From the NCBI GenBank assembly GCA_016710095.1, contig JADJLL010000019.1:40219-104218 (forward strand): 64,000 bases of DNA, in the 5' to 3' direction. Both the position numbers and the translations under genes were made by a program. Positions within the stretch are counted from its first letter, which is position 1. The number at the start of each line of letters is the position of its first letter. This DNA is from Candidatus Eiseniibacteriota bacterium (lineage in GTDB: Bacteria; Eisenbacteria; RBG-16-71-46). This document shows positions 47,039-55,757 of the stretch, piece after piece. The notes below the pieces were generated by a model. That model was given only the letters and a program-made list of their open reading frames with translations. It ran no database searches and was not told the origin of the DNA.

Positions 47039-49135
47039 TCACTTGTTGTCCGCTCCGAACCGGTGCGCGCGGTTGCGCGGCTCCTTCGGCGGACGCGGTC
47101 CTCGCGTGCCCGCGCCGGGGTCTTCTCCCGCGGCTCGCGCCAGCGCGTCCCGAATCTCGTCCATGCGGTCGCGCAAACTCGCGGCCTTCTCGAACTCGAG
47201 GTTCTTCGCCGCGGCGAGCATCTCGCCCTCGAGCCGCGCGAACAGCTGCGCGGGTCCCTCCTGCAGCGCGAGCGCGACGGTCTCCTCCTCGCGCCGGTCG
47301 TTGCGGCCGATCGCGTCGGCCACGCTCGTCGAACGCAGGATCTCCTCCACGCTCTTCAAGATGGTGCGCGGCGTGATGTTGTTCTCGGCGTTGTACTCGA
47401 GCTGCTTCACACGGCGGCGGTTCATCTCGGACATCGCGCGCTTCATCGAGTCCGTCATCTGGTCCGCGTAGAAGATCACGCGGCCGTTCGCGTTTCGCGC
47501 GGCGCGGCCGGCGGTCTGGATCAGCGACCGCTCGCTGCGCAGGAAGCCTTCCTTGTCCGCGTCGAGGATCGCGACGAGCGACACCTCGGGCAGGTCGAGC
47601 CCTTCGCGCAGCAGGTTGATGCCGACGAGCACGTCGAACTCCGCGAGCCGCAGCCCGCGCAGGATCTCGATGCGCTCGAGCGCGTCGATGTCCGAGTGCA
47701 GGTAGCGCACGCGCACGCCCATCTCGCCGAGATAGTCGGTCAGGTCCTCGGCCATGCGCTTCGTGAGCGTGGTCACGAGCACGCGCTCCTGCCGCGCGAC
47801 GCGCTCGCGCACCTCGGCGAGCAGGTCGTCCACCTGGCCTTCGATCGGCTTGATCACGAGCTCGGGATCCACGAGCCCCGTCGGGCGGATCACCTGCTCC
47901 ACGAACACGCCCTGGCACTTGTCGAGCTCGTACTTGCCGGGCGTCGCGCTCACGTAGATGGTCGGGCCCATCTGCTGCTCGAACTCGGGAAACTTGAGCG
48001 GACGGTTGTCGAGCGCGCTCGGCAGGCGGAAGCCGAAGTCCACGAGCGTCGTCTTGCGCGAGCGGTCGCCTTCGTACATGGCGCCCACCTGCGACACGGT
48101 CACGTGCGACTCGTCCACGATGCAGAGGAAGTCCGGCGTGCCGTCTTCCTTCAGCGGGAAGAAGTCGATCAGGCAGCCCGGGCGCTCGCCGCTCGCGCGG
48201 CCCGCGAGGTGCCGCGAGTAGTTCTCGACGCCGGGGCACGAGCCCACGCTCGCGAGCAGCTCGAGGTCGTACTCGGTGCGCTGCTGCAGCCGCTGCGCCT
48301 CGAGCAGCTTGCCCTCGGCGCGGAACTTCGCGAGCTGCTCGCGCATCTCGGCGCGGATGCCGCCGATCGCCGCGCGCATGCGGTCCTCGGGCGTCACGAA
48401 GTGCTTGGCCGGGTACAGCGCCAGCGCCTCCATGCGGCGGATGGTCTTGCCGGTCACGGGATCCACGGCGGACAGCCGCGTCACCACGTCGTCCTCGAGC
48501 TCGATGCGGATCGTGTAGTCCTCGTACGCGGGCCGCACCTCGACCACGTCGCCGCGCACGCGGAACTGGCCGCGCGACAGTTCGATCTCGTTGCGCGTGT
48601 ACTGAATGGCGATCAACTGCATCATCAGGTCGCGGCGCCGGATGGGCGCGCCGGCCCCGAGCTGGATGCGCATGCCCTTCCAGTCCGCGGGCGTGCCGAG
48701 GCCGTAGATGCACGACACGCTCGCGACGATGATCACGTCCTGGCGCTCGAGCAGCATGGACGTCGCCTGCAGCCGCAGCCGGTCGATGTCGTCGTTGATG
48801 CTCGCGTCCTTCGCGATGTACGTGTTCGTCGAAGGGACGTACGCCTCGGGCTGGTAGTAGTCGTAGTACGAAATGAAGTATTCGACCGCATTGGTCGGGA
48901 AGAAGCTCTTGAGCTCACCGTAGAGCTGCGCCGCGAGCGTCTTGTTGTGCGACAGCACGAGCGCGGGCCGGCCCCACTGCGCGATCACGTTCGCGATCGT
49001 GAAGGTCTTGCCCGAGCCCGTGACGCCGAGCAGCGTCTGGTGCTTCTCGCCCGCGCGGAGTCCGGCGACGAGATCTTCGATGGCCTGCGGCTGGTCGCCC
49101 GCGGGCGGATACGGCGAGAAGAGTTGGAAGTCCAT
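47039..49135 (-). CDS. uvrB: Excinuclease ABC subunit B
   Basis: The 698-residue DNA repair helicase-like protein verifies damage after loading by UvrA (16.9-19.7 kb). Motifs are [16 protein letters not shown] (Walker A), the beta-hairpin [32 protein letters not shown] (motif II), [20 protein letters not shown] and [14 protein letters not shown] (motifs V and VI). The C-terminal UVR domain ([20 protein letters not shown]) binds UvrC. The ATG is the first of the transcript; the sequence upstream is short and shares its leader with a divergent gene. Confidence 0.95.
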   Translation of the reverse strand: MDFQLFSPYPPAGDQPQAIEDLVAGLRAGEKHQTLLGVTGSGKTFTIANVIAQWGRPALVLSHNKTLAAQLYGELKSFFPTNAVEYFISYYDYYQPEAYVPSTNTYIAKDASINDDIDRLRLQATSMLLERQDVIIVASVSCIYGLGTPADWKGMRIQLGAGAPIRRRDLMMQLIAIQYTRNEIELSRGQFRVRGDVVEVRPAYEDYTIRIELEDDVVTRLSAVDPVTGKTIRRMEALALYPAKHFVTPEDRMRAAIGGIRAEMREQLAKFRAEGKLLEAQRLQQRTEYDLELLASVGSCPGVENYSRHLAGRASGERPGCLIDFFPLKEDGTPDFLCIVDESHVTVSQVGAMYEGDRSRKTTLVDFGFRLPSALDNRPLKFPEFEQQMGPTIYVSATPGKYELDKCQGVFVEQVIRPTGLVDPELVIKPIEGQVDDLLAEVRERVARQERVLVTTLTKRMAEDLTDYLGEMGVRVRYLHSDIDALERIEILRGLRLAEFDVLVGINLLREGLDLPEVSLVAILDADKEGFLRSERSLIQTAGRAARNANGRVIFYADQMTDSMKRAMSEMNRRRVKQLEYNAENNITPRTILKSVEEILRSTSVADAIGRNDRREEETVALALQEGPAQLFARLEGEMLAAAKNLEFEKAASLRDRMDEIRDALARAAGEDPGAGTRGPRPPKEPRNRAHRFGADNK

Positions 49136-49284
49136 GGGGCCGGGAGATTACAGGAGCGATGCATCCGCGGCGACAGCCGCGTGGGGGTTGCCGATCACCG
49201 CGGCGCATCTCCATTGCGCCGCCCCGTGCCGCCCTTCCATACTGCCTGCGGCTTTCGCCGCTACCCGTCCGGAGGGCTTCCCCC

Positions 49285-49932
49285 ATGTCCCGCCTCGTGG
49301 TTCGCGCGTTCTCGGTTTCGCTCGACGGCTTCGGCGCCGGCGTTGCGCAGTCGCTCGAGCACCCGCTCGGCGTCGGCGGCCCGACGCTGCACAGCTGGTT
49401 CTTCCCCACGGCCACGTTCCAGAAGGCCGTGCTCGGCAAGGACGGCGGCACGACCGGTCCCGACGACGAGATCGCCGCGCGCAGCATGCAGGGCATGGGC
49501 GCGTGGATCCTCGGGCGCAACATGTTCGCGCACTCGCGCGGCCCGTGGACCGACGACGGCTGGCGCGGCTGGTGGGGCGACGAGCCGCCGTATCACGTGC
49601 CGGTGTTCGTGCTCACGCACCACGCGCGCGAGCCGCTGCCCATGAAGGGCGGCACGGTCTTCCACTTCGTCACGGGCGGCATCCACGAAGCGCTCGAGCG
49701 CGCGCGCGAGGCCGCGGGCGACCGCGACGTCCGCGTCGGCGGCGGCGTCTCCACGCTGCGGCAGTACCTGTCCGAGCGCCTCGTCGACGAGATGCATCTC
49801 GCGGTCTCGCCCGTGCTGCTCGGCCGCGGCGAGTCGCTGTTCGCCGGACTCGACCTGCCCGCGCTCGGCTACCGCGTCGCCTCGAGTGTCGCGACCGAAG
49901 CCGCGACGCACGTCACGTTCGTGCGGGAGTGA
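49285..49932 (+). CDS. Dihydrofolate reductase/RibD C-terminal-like protein
   Basis: The 215-residue protein has an ATG behind GGAGGG. It shows RAFSVSLDGFGAG at the N-terminus and MGAWILGRNMF as the nucleotide-binding turn. Then come HFVTGGIHEALERAREAAGD and VRVGGGVSTLRQYLSERLVD, then EMHLAVSPVLLGRGESLFAG, all typical of the stand-alone RibD C-terminal family (YyaP/YwjB-like). These are small NADPH-dependent reductases of unknown substrate, often acquired with stress genes. It is divergent from uvrB. Confidence 0.8.
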   Translation: MSRLVVRAFSVSLDGFGAGVAQSLEHPLGVGGPTLHSWFFPTATFQKAVLGKDGGTTGPDDEIAARSMQGMGAWILGRNMFAHSRGPWTDDGWRGWWGDEPPYHVPVFVLTHHAREPLPMKGGTVFHFVTGGIHEALERAREAAGDRDVRVGGGVSTLRQYLSERLVDEMHLAVSPVLLGRGESLFAGLDLPALGYRVASSVATEAATHVTFVRE

Positions 49933-49976
49933 CGCACGCTCGAACGCGAGTGCAGCCGAATGTCCGGACGATGTTG

Positions 49977-50000
49977 GAAACTGGCCGCGCGGCCAGTTTC
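49977..50000. repeat. Perfect 24-bp palindrome, copy 2
   Basis: A perfect palindrome with core AACTGGCCGCGCGGCCAGTT, extended by GA at the left end and TC at the right, lies between the convergent RibD-like and SRPBCC genes. It shares 18 of 20 core positions with the 45393-45414 copy, and the one changed pair keeps the symmetry. It may be a bidirectional hairpin, but there is no T-run. Outer flanks ATGTCC (49960) and GGACAT (50001) repeat the symmetry imperfectly. Confidence 0.65.
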
Positions 50001-50076
50001 GGACATGGTGTGGACAAATGAGAACGGCGGCCGCTCTCGAAGCGGCCGCCGTGGTCTTTCGCGCAACGCACGGCGC

Positions 50077-50526
50077 TCACTCCGCCTCGCAGAGCTCCGT
50101 GAGCCGCTCGAGCGCTTCCGGCCACGTTTCGCGGAAGTACTCCTCGAACTCGTCCGGGACCTGGAGCTCGACCTCGAGCTGCGTGCCGGTGCGCACGGCC
50201 TCGAACATGTAGATCTCGCGGGCGCCCACCCACGCGCGCGCGTCCTCGCTCGTGCGGTCCTCGGCTCCGTCGGCGAGCAGGCCGAGATGCCGGAGCGACA
50301 CGTACGCGTTCGGCCGAAGCTCCTCGATCTCGCACAGCACGCCCCGACCGCCGGGTCCCAGGAAACGAATCTGTTCGCCCTGCTTCCAGGTCCCCTCGTA
50401 GCGCGACTCCTCGTCGAACGCCGCCGTCCAGTCCTGCCAGCTCTCGGGCGCCAGCATGACCTCGAACACGCGCGAGGGCGGCGCCGCGATGTCGGCGACG
50501 AACGAAATGGCTCGGTGCTTGGTCAT
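50077..50526 (-). CDS. SRPBCC/START-like domain protein
   Basis: This 149-residue protein opens with HRAISFVADIAAPPSRVFEV and WQDWTAAFDEESRYEGTWKQ, the start of the polyketide-cyclase/Bet v1-like fold. It ends with QVPDEFEEYFRETWPEALER then LTELCEAE, as in AHSA1-like and SRPBCC proteins. It probably binds a small hydrophobic ligand in the cytoplasm. Nothing in the sequence indicates which. It is 40 bases downstream of the thioredoxin-fold gene on the same strand and convergent with the RibD-like gene. Confidence 0.75.
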   Translation of the reverse strand: MTKHRAISFVADIAAPPSRVFEVMLAPESWQDWTAAFDEESRYEGTWKQGEQIRFLGPGGRGVLCEIEELRPNAYVSLRHLGLLADGAEDRTSEDARAWVGAREIYMFEAVRTGTQLEVELQVPDEFEEYFRETWPEALERLTELCEAE

Positions 50527-50566
50527 GCGTGCACTCCCGTGGCTGGAGCTTGGATGGCCCGCGGCG

Positions 50567-51208
50567 CTACTTCGCCGCCACCGCGCGGAACTTGATGCCG
50601 CAGCCGAGCGCCTTGCTCTCGGCCGTCTTCACGGGCTTGCCCGACGCGACCGCGGCGATCGCGTCGTTCAGCCAGCGCTGCGTCACCTGATCGGCGTGCT
50701 GCGAGTTGTCGTCGATCGCGCCGTGGTAGACGAGCTTGCCCTTGGCGTCGAACAGGAACGCCTCCGGCGTTCTCGTCGCGCCGAACGCGCGCGCCACGCC
50801 GCTCGTCGCGTCGACCACGTACGGGAACTGGTAGCCGACCGACTTCGCGCGCGGGCCCATCTCGGCGAACGCGTCCTCGGGATAGGCTTCCGGATCGTTC
50901 GAGTTGATCGCGATCACGCCGACGCCCTGCTTGATCGCCGCGTTGCCGATCTCCGCGATGCGCGGCTGCCACGCCTTCACGTACGGGCAGTGGTTGCAGA
51001 TGAAGAGCACGAGCGTGCCCTTCTTGCCCGCGGCCTTCGCGATGGTGAGCGGCTTGCCGTCGACGTTCTGCATGGCGATGTCCTGCATGGGCGCTGGCGC
51101 GCCCAGTTGCAGCGCCGCAGGCGCTGCGCCGTTCTGTGCAGTCGCGAGCGCAGCGAGCGAGCCCACCAGCACCATCGTCACGAGTACAGCACCGAGGAAT
51201 CGCTTCAT
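50567..51208 (-). CDS. Exported thioredoxin-fold redoxin (AhpC/TSA-like)
   Basis: The 213-residue protein has a signal peptide (FLGAVLVTMVLVGSLAALAT). Its redoxin domain has LVLFICNHCPYVKAWQPRIA in place of WCxxC, that is, a single CPY cysteine pair N-H-C. Blocks follow: VIAINSNDPEAYPEDAFAEM, FPYVVDATSGVARAFGATRT and PEAFLFDAKGKLVYHGAIDD. This is the DUF899/TlpA-like 'thioredoxin family protein' subgroup. It probably reduces peroxide or disulfides in the periplasm. The ATG overlaps the stop of the upstream TlpA-like gene (ATGA). Confidence 0.82.
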   Translation of the reverse strand: MKRFLGAVLVTMVLVGSLAALATAQNGAAPAALQLGAPAPMQDIAMQNVDGKPLTIAKAAGKKGTLVLFICNHCPYVKAWQPRIAEIGNAAIKQGVGVIAINSNDPEAYPEDAFAEMGPRAKSVGYQFPYVVDATSGVARAFGATRTPEAFLFDAKGKLVYHGAIDDNSQHADQVTQRWLNDAIAAVASGKPVKTAESKALGCGIKFRAVAAK

Positions 51209-51774
51209 CACTGCTTCCCTCCGTTGGAGTGGCCCTGCATCGCCTGCATCACCGCCGCCTCGAAGCGCGCGGAATCCGCGCCTCCCTCCCAGAATGCGAC
51301 CTGCCGGCCTTCGGCGTCGAACACGAGCGTCGCCGGCAGCGCGCCGGTCCACTTCGGTTCGAGCCCGTCGATGAACGCCTGATCGAGATCCTGCTTCACG
51401 TAAGAAGTGTCCGTGACGCCCTGCTCGCGCAGGAACGTGCGCACGGCCCCCAGCTCGGTGTCGAAGTCCGCCGACACGAGCACGAGCCGCACGCCCGGGT
51501 GGCGCTTCACGGTGGCGAGCAGCGCGGGGAACTCCTCGCGGCACGGCCCGCACCACGACGCCCACACGTTGAGCACGGTGGCCTTCGCGCCGGGCGCCTT
51601 CGCACGCGCGAGCACGTCGGCGACGGGCAGCGGCACGACCGGCGGCGAGAGCGAGTCCGGCGCCGCGGCGGCGGACGGCTCGCCGGAGGCGGCCGGCGGA
51701 GGTGAGGGCTTGGAGCCGCAACCTGCGGCGAAACACGCCGCGGCGAGCGCGAGCACGAGAGCGAGCTTTCTCAT
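51208..51774 (-). CDS. TlpA-like thiol-disulfide oxidoreductase lipoprotein
   Basis: The 188-residue protein has a lipobox (ACFAAGC at residues 13-19) and a proline- and serine-rich linker. The thioredoxin domain has NVWASWCGPCREEFPALLAT (WCGPC) and LPATLVFDAEGRQVAFWEGG with the cis-proline. It is anchored to the inner or outer membrane and acts in the periplasm, perhaps in cytochrome c maturation or disulfide reduction. It is coupled to the next thioredoxin-fold gene. Confidence 0.85.
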   Translation of the reverse strand: MRKLALVLALAAACFAAGCGSKPSPPPAASGEPSAAAAPDSLSPPVVPLPVADVLARAKAPGAKATVLNVWASWCGPCREEFPALLATVKRHPGVRLVLVSADFDTELGAVRTFLREQGVTDTSYVKQDLDQAFIDGLEPKWTGALPATLVFDAEGRQVAFWEGGADSARFEAAVMQAMQGHSNGGKQ

Positions 51775-51873
51775 GGGCGGCAGCCTACCGCACGAAACGC
51801 GGCGACCGCGTCCGGGGCAGGTCATCTCCTGCCCGAACGCGGCCGCCGAACGACGAACGCGGAGGTCCGGCGA

Positions 51874-53211
51874 CTACCAGCGCTGGCGCGCCGTGTACGT
51901 GAGCACCACTTCCTTGCCCGCGGGAACGTCGATCGACCACTGCAGCGTGTTGGCGTCCTTGCGGAGCGACGGGTGCGACTGCGCCGTCACGGTGATGTCG
52001 CCGCCGAGCGGCTCTTCCACCACGATCGTCACGGCCGTGGTCTTGCGGTTGCGGAGCTTGATCTCGGTCGTGTACTCGCGCTCGCGGTCGCTGATGCGCT
52101 TGTCCGACTTGATCGCACGCTCGGCCGCCAGGTCGAACGCGGTGCCGACTTCCATCGTGAGCTTCTCGTCGACGGCCGTGTGGCCGATGTTCGTCTCGCC
52201 CGTGAACTGCAGCTGCTTCGACGCGTCGGGCTCGAAGAACCGCACGCGGCCCGCGGGCAGCGGCGCGCCGGTGCCTTCCTTCGCGCTGTTCACGACGATG
52301 AGCTGGCTCTGCACGCCGCGCGCGTCGCCGCCGCGATACAGGTAGCGCGGCTTCACCGTCACGGGGCGCGGGTCGTACATCGTGAGCGACTGCGTCTCGC
52401 GATCGCGCAGCGTGACCTCGCCCGCGAGCGTGTAGAGGTGGTAGTCGGCGAACGCCTGCTCGGTCATCTCGCCGGGCGCGCCACCCGCGGCGTCGGCGCT
52501 CACGCGCGCCATCATCGCGTACTCCATCTTGGGCGCGGGCGGCGTCGCACGCGACGGCTCGCCGGCGACCAGCTGCAGCCGCGCGTCGGTGTAGCCGCGG
52601 CCGGTGCTGTTGACGACCTGCACGATCGTCCCCCACGTCGCGGTGTTGTCACCGGTGCGCACGAGCGTGTGCTCGGCCGACCACGACAGTCCGCTCGTCA
52701 GGTAGCTGAGGTCCGCGCGCGTCGCGCCCTTCGTGCCTTCGATCACGGCTTCGATCGCCGGCTTGAGCGAGAGCGTCTTGCCGGGGTTCGCGAGCGACAC
52801 TTCCTCGACCGTGCCGCGCGCCTGCGAACGAATGGAGCCGTCGTCGCCGCGCAGCACGAGCCACGCGCCGTCGGCCGCGACGAGCATGCCTTCGGCGACG
52901 CGGTCGCCGCGCGAGAGCACGCGCACGCGCTGCCCGACCGCGCGCTCGATGAGCGCGTCACCGCTCGCGACGTCCCAGCGCCACGCGAGACGCGCGACGC
53001 GGCCGGCGGCCGGCGCGAGCCGGACGCTCGAGAAGTCGAGCCCGGTGGACACGTCCTCGAGGCGCACGGTGTCGCGCGCGGAGCGGACGTCGAGCGTGCG
53101 CGACTCGCGCACGAATCCGAGATCGCGGGTGTAGATCGTGACCGAGGGACCGGCCTGCGCGGCCGTGGCCAGCGTGACCGCGGCGAGCGCGGTGGCGGCG
53201 AGCGTTCTCAT
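51874..53211 (-). CDS. Exported DUF4139 family protein
   Basis: The 445-residue protein has a signal peptide (RTLAATALAAVTLATAAQAG). The mature chain is beta-rich with VTIYTRDLGFVRESRTLDV, then SYLTSGLSWSAEHTLVRTGD, GYTDARLQLVAGEP and DRKRISDREREYTTEIKLRN-like segments of the DUF4139 fold. The last 90 residues form a beta-sandwich (TVTAQSHPSLRKDANTLQWS). DUF4139 proteins are mostly uncharacterised. The start ATG lies behind GGAGAACACGCCCC. Confidence 0.8.
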   Translation of the reverse strand: MRTLAATALAAVTLATAAQAGPSVTIYTRDLGFVRESRTLDVRSARDTVRLEDVSTGLDFSSVRLAPAAGRVARLAWRWDVASGDALIERAVGQRVRVLSRGDRVAEGMLVAADGAWLVLRGDDGSIRSQARGTVEEVSLANPGKTLSLKPAIEAVIEGTKGATRADLSYLTSGLSWSAEHTLVRTGDNTATWGTIVQVVNSTGRGYTDARLQLVAGEPSRATPPAPKMEYAMMARVSADAAGGAPGEMTEQAFADYHLYTLAGEVTLRDRETQSLTMYDPRPVTVKPRYLYRGGDARGVQSQLIVVNSAKEGTGAPLPAGRVRFFEPDASKQLQFTGETNIGHTAVDEKLTMEVGTAFDLAAERAIKSDKRISDREREYTTEIKLRNRKTTAVTIVVEEPLGGDITVTAQSHPSLRKDANTLQWSIDVPAGKEVVLTYTARQRW

Positions 53212-53307
53212 GGGGCGTGTTCTCCGGGGACGTGTGGATGCCGTGGTTCTGCCGGGGAACATACGACAGATGGCCCGGGCTATTCCCGGGCGGCGGTCAC
53301 GAGCGCC

Positions 53308-54186
53308 CTACAGCAGGCTCGCGTACGTCCGCGATTCGAACCGCGCGGCGAGCGCCTTCAGCGAGCTCTCGAGCAGCGCGAGTTTGTCCGCGAGCGGCCG
53401 GTCCATACCCGGGTGCTTCGCGAGGCGCGGGTCCACCCCGTCCTCCTCGAGCCCGAGCGCGTCCACCGCGTGCAGCGCGTACGACAGCGTGTCGCCGCGG
53501 CGCGCGAAGCCGTCGAGCTGCGTGGCGAAGCGCGCGTCGTCCGAGAAGTAGCGCAGCGTGTGATAGACCGGCATGCGCAGACCCGGCGTCACGGCGAGCG
53601 GGAACTCGCGCACGGTCGCGCCGCCCGCGGTCCAGTCGTACGGATCGCGCCGCCACGTGAACGGCCACGGGTTCATGGCCAGCACGCGCATCGGGTCGGC
53701 GCTCTTGGTCGCGAGCACGAGCCGCGCGGGAATCAGCACGGGCGTCGGGTACGCGGAAGCGTCGTAGCGGTAGCCGAGCCCCGCGAGCACGGGCACGACG
53801 GACGCGTTCATGTCGAAGTTCGGCGAGCGGAAGCCCACGACGGTCGCGCCGCTCGCGGCCTCCAGCGCGCGCTTGCTGTCGCCCAGCTCCTGTTTCTGGC
53901 GCGCGACGCCCAGTCCCGCGAAGCCGATCGGGTGCGACCAGGTGTGGCTCGCGATCTCGTGCCCGGCCTCGGCGGCCGCGCGCAGGTTCGCCGCGTTCCC
54001 CTCGGCGTCACGTGCGACGAGGAACAGCGTCGCGTGAATGCCGCAGCGCGCGAACACGTCGAGCAGGCGCGGCAGCGCCTTCGTGTAGACGAGCGAGTCC
54101 GCGGGCAGGCCGGTGAAGCCGTAGCCCACGAGATGCAGGTCGACCGGATCGACGTCGACGCTCACGACCACGGGAGTGCGCGTCAT
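53308..54186 (-). CDS. Polysaccharide deacetylase (NodB fold)
   Basis: The 292-residue protein has the metal-site motifs SVDVDP (Asp-Asp-type), ASHTWSHPIGF (HxxxH) and GFRSPNFD. It probably removes N-acetyl groups from GlcNAc- or GalNAc-containing glycans; its substrate would be one made by the neighbouring GT-C enzymes. There is no clear signal peptide, suggesting action on the cytoplasmic side or on a precursor. The ATG overlaps the GT-C gene stop (ATGA), so it is the last gene of a three-gene operon. Confidence 0.85.
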   Translation of the reverse strand: MTRTPVVVSVDVDPVDLHLVGYGFTGLPADSLVYTKALPRLLDVFARCGIHATLFLVARDAEGNAANLRAAAEAGHEIASHTWSHPIGFAGLGVARQKQELGDSKRALEAASGATVVGFRSPNFDMNASVVPVLAGLGYRYDASAYPTPVLIPARLVLATKSADPMRVLAMNPWPFTWRRDPYDWTAGGATVREFPLAVTPGLRMPVYHTLRYFSDDARFATQLDGFARRGDTLSYALHAVDALGLEEDGVDPRLAKHPGMDRPLADKLALLESSLKALAARFESRTYASLL

Positions 54187-55757
54187 CGGGAAAGACTTGG
54201 CGCCTCCGGCGCCGGGGTTGCGGGCGCCGGGGTTGCGGGCGACGGAGTGATCGCGGACGACGCCGGCTCGATCGGCCGGTAGACGTAGTGCGGCGCGAAG
54301 CGGTTGCCGGCCACCGGACGCAGCGCCTCGGTGATCCAGCCGAGCGTGTCGGCGAGTTCGTAGCTGTTCGCGAGCATCGGCCAGGGCTGGTTCGCCTGCG
54401 TGATCGGCTCGTCCATGACCAGCCACGGACGGTTCGGCCCCGCGAGCAGCGGCGTGAGCATGTGCTCGAGCACCTTCGGGTCCTTCTTCACGAGCGCGTT
54501 GCCGCGCGAGCGGCCGATGTCCTCGAACGGAATGATCTGCAGCGAGCCTTCGCGCCCCGACTGGTGGTCGTACCAGCCGTGGTACGGCATGAGCACGTCG
54601 CCCGGCAGCGTCTTCAGGTAGTCCATGAACGCGGTGTGCGCCTCGCGCGCCTTCGAGTGCGGCTTGAGCGAGTGGATCGGATAGAGCAGCGCGACGAACT
54701 GCGCGAACAGCGCCAGGTAGACCACCGTCATGCCCCAGCCGCGCCCCGACGTGCCGCCGGCGTCCAGCTGCCGCGCCACGCGTTCGAGCGCGATCGGCCC
54801 GAGGAAGCACATGCCGACCATCGAAGGCATGAACAGATGGTGGTAGGCGTACGGATCGAGCGTCGCCATGAGGCCGGTGCCGACGGCGGCGAGCCCCATC
54901 CAGTACCAGAGCGCGACGCGTTCGTTCGGGCGTTCGGCCGCGCCGAGCGACAGCAGCGAACCCACGCTCAGCACGCCGAGCGTGCCGAACAGGTTCTTGC
55001 CGAGGTACGCCTCGATGCGCACGGGCGCGAACTGGGACCAGCCGCGCGGGATCGACCACGTGTACACGCGGAACCACTCGCCGAGCCACGCGGTGAGCAC
55101 CGCGTACGTGCCCGCCGTGAGCGCGACGATCGCGACGCCGAACGGCAGCGCGCGCTTGCGGTCGTGGAACACGAGGTACGCGAGCGCGGCGATCGAGAAC
55201 AGGATCGAGTGCTGCTTCGTGAAGAACCCGAGCGCGAGCAGCACGGCCGCGCCGATCGCACCGCCCAGGCCGCGCGTGAAGCGCAGCGTCGCGAGCCCGG
55301 AGAACGTGAAGAGCAGCATGAGCGAGTCGGGCCGCGCGATGTCGTACGCCGCACCGTTGAACGAGAAGCCCATGAGGAAGATGCCGGGCGCCGCGATCGC
55401 GAGCGTCGGGCGCTTCGTCTCGGCGAACACGACGATCGCCATGAGGATCGACAGCAGGATCGACGCGCCGAACGCGACGGCGCGCGGCTCCCAGAACTCC
55501 GGTCCCCAGATGCGCGCGAGGTACGAACTCACGGTCGCGAACAGCGGCATGTACGCGAGCGGGATGTAGTGCAGGCTCGGCGCGACGTAGATCGGCTGCC
55601 CCGCGGCGAGGCGCGCGACGTGATCCATCATCACGCCCTCGATGCAGTCGAGCTCGAGCGGATAGGGCATGCGGTACAGGCCGAGCATGACGTAGGCGCC
55701 GATCGCGAGGAACGCGTGGCCCCACACGGCGAGTCGCGCGAGTGCGCGCAGGATCAT
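54183..55757 (-). CDS. GT-C membrane glycosyltransferase (second of pair)
   Basis: The 524-residue protein has about eleven membrane helices. The first long loop contains PYPLELDCIEGVMMDHVARL, with the acidic DCIEG in the GT-C metal position, followed by LHYIPLAYMPLFATVSSYLA. A C-terminal soluble part (about 400-500) carries VLMPYHGWYDHQSGREGSLQ. The tail is a low-complexity proline/alanine repeat (PSPATPAPATPAPEAPS). It is translationally coupled to the preceding GT-C gene and to the deacetylase. Probable role: adding a sugar to a lipid-linked or surface glycan. Confidence 0.75.
   Translation of the reverse strand: MILRALARLAVWGHAFLAIGAYVMLGLYRMPYPLELDCIEGVMMDHVARLAAGQPIYVAPSLHYIPLAYMPLFATVSSYLARIWGPEFWEPRAVAFGASILLSILMAIVVFAETKRPTLAIAAPGIFLMGFSFNGAAYDIARPDSLMLLFTFSGLATLRFTRGLGGAIGAAVLLALGFFTKQHSILFSIAALAYLVFHDRKRALPFGVAIVALTAGTYAVLTAWLGEWFRVYTWSIPRGWSQFAPVRIEAYLGKNLFGTLGVLSVGSLLSLGAAERPNERVALWYWMGLAAVGTGLMATLDPYAYHHLFMPSMVGMCFLGPIALERVARQLDAGGTSGRGWGMTVVYLALFAQFVALLYPIHSLKPHSKAREAHTAFMDYLKTLPGDVLMPYHGWYDHQSGREGSLQIIPFEDIGRSRGNALVKKDPKVLEHMLTPLLAGPNRPWLVMDEPITQANQPWPMLANSYELADTLGWITEALRPVAGNRFAPHYVYRPIEPASSAITPSPATPAPATPAPEAPSLSR

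Noticed and set aside
46001..49645. A very long open frame on the plus strand, 1,214 codons
   Set aside because: It lies opposite uvrB and the secreted protein. Its product is a run of Arg, Ala and His without domains, as expected for antisense of GC-rich genes.
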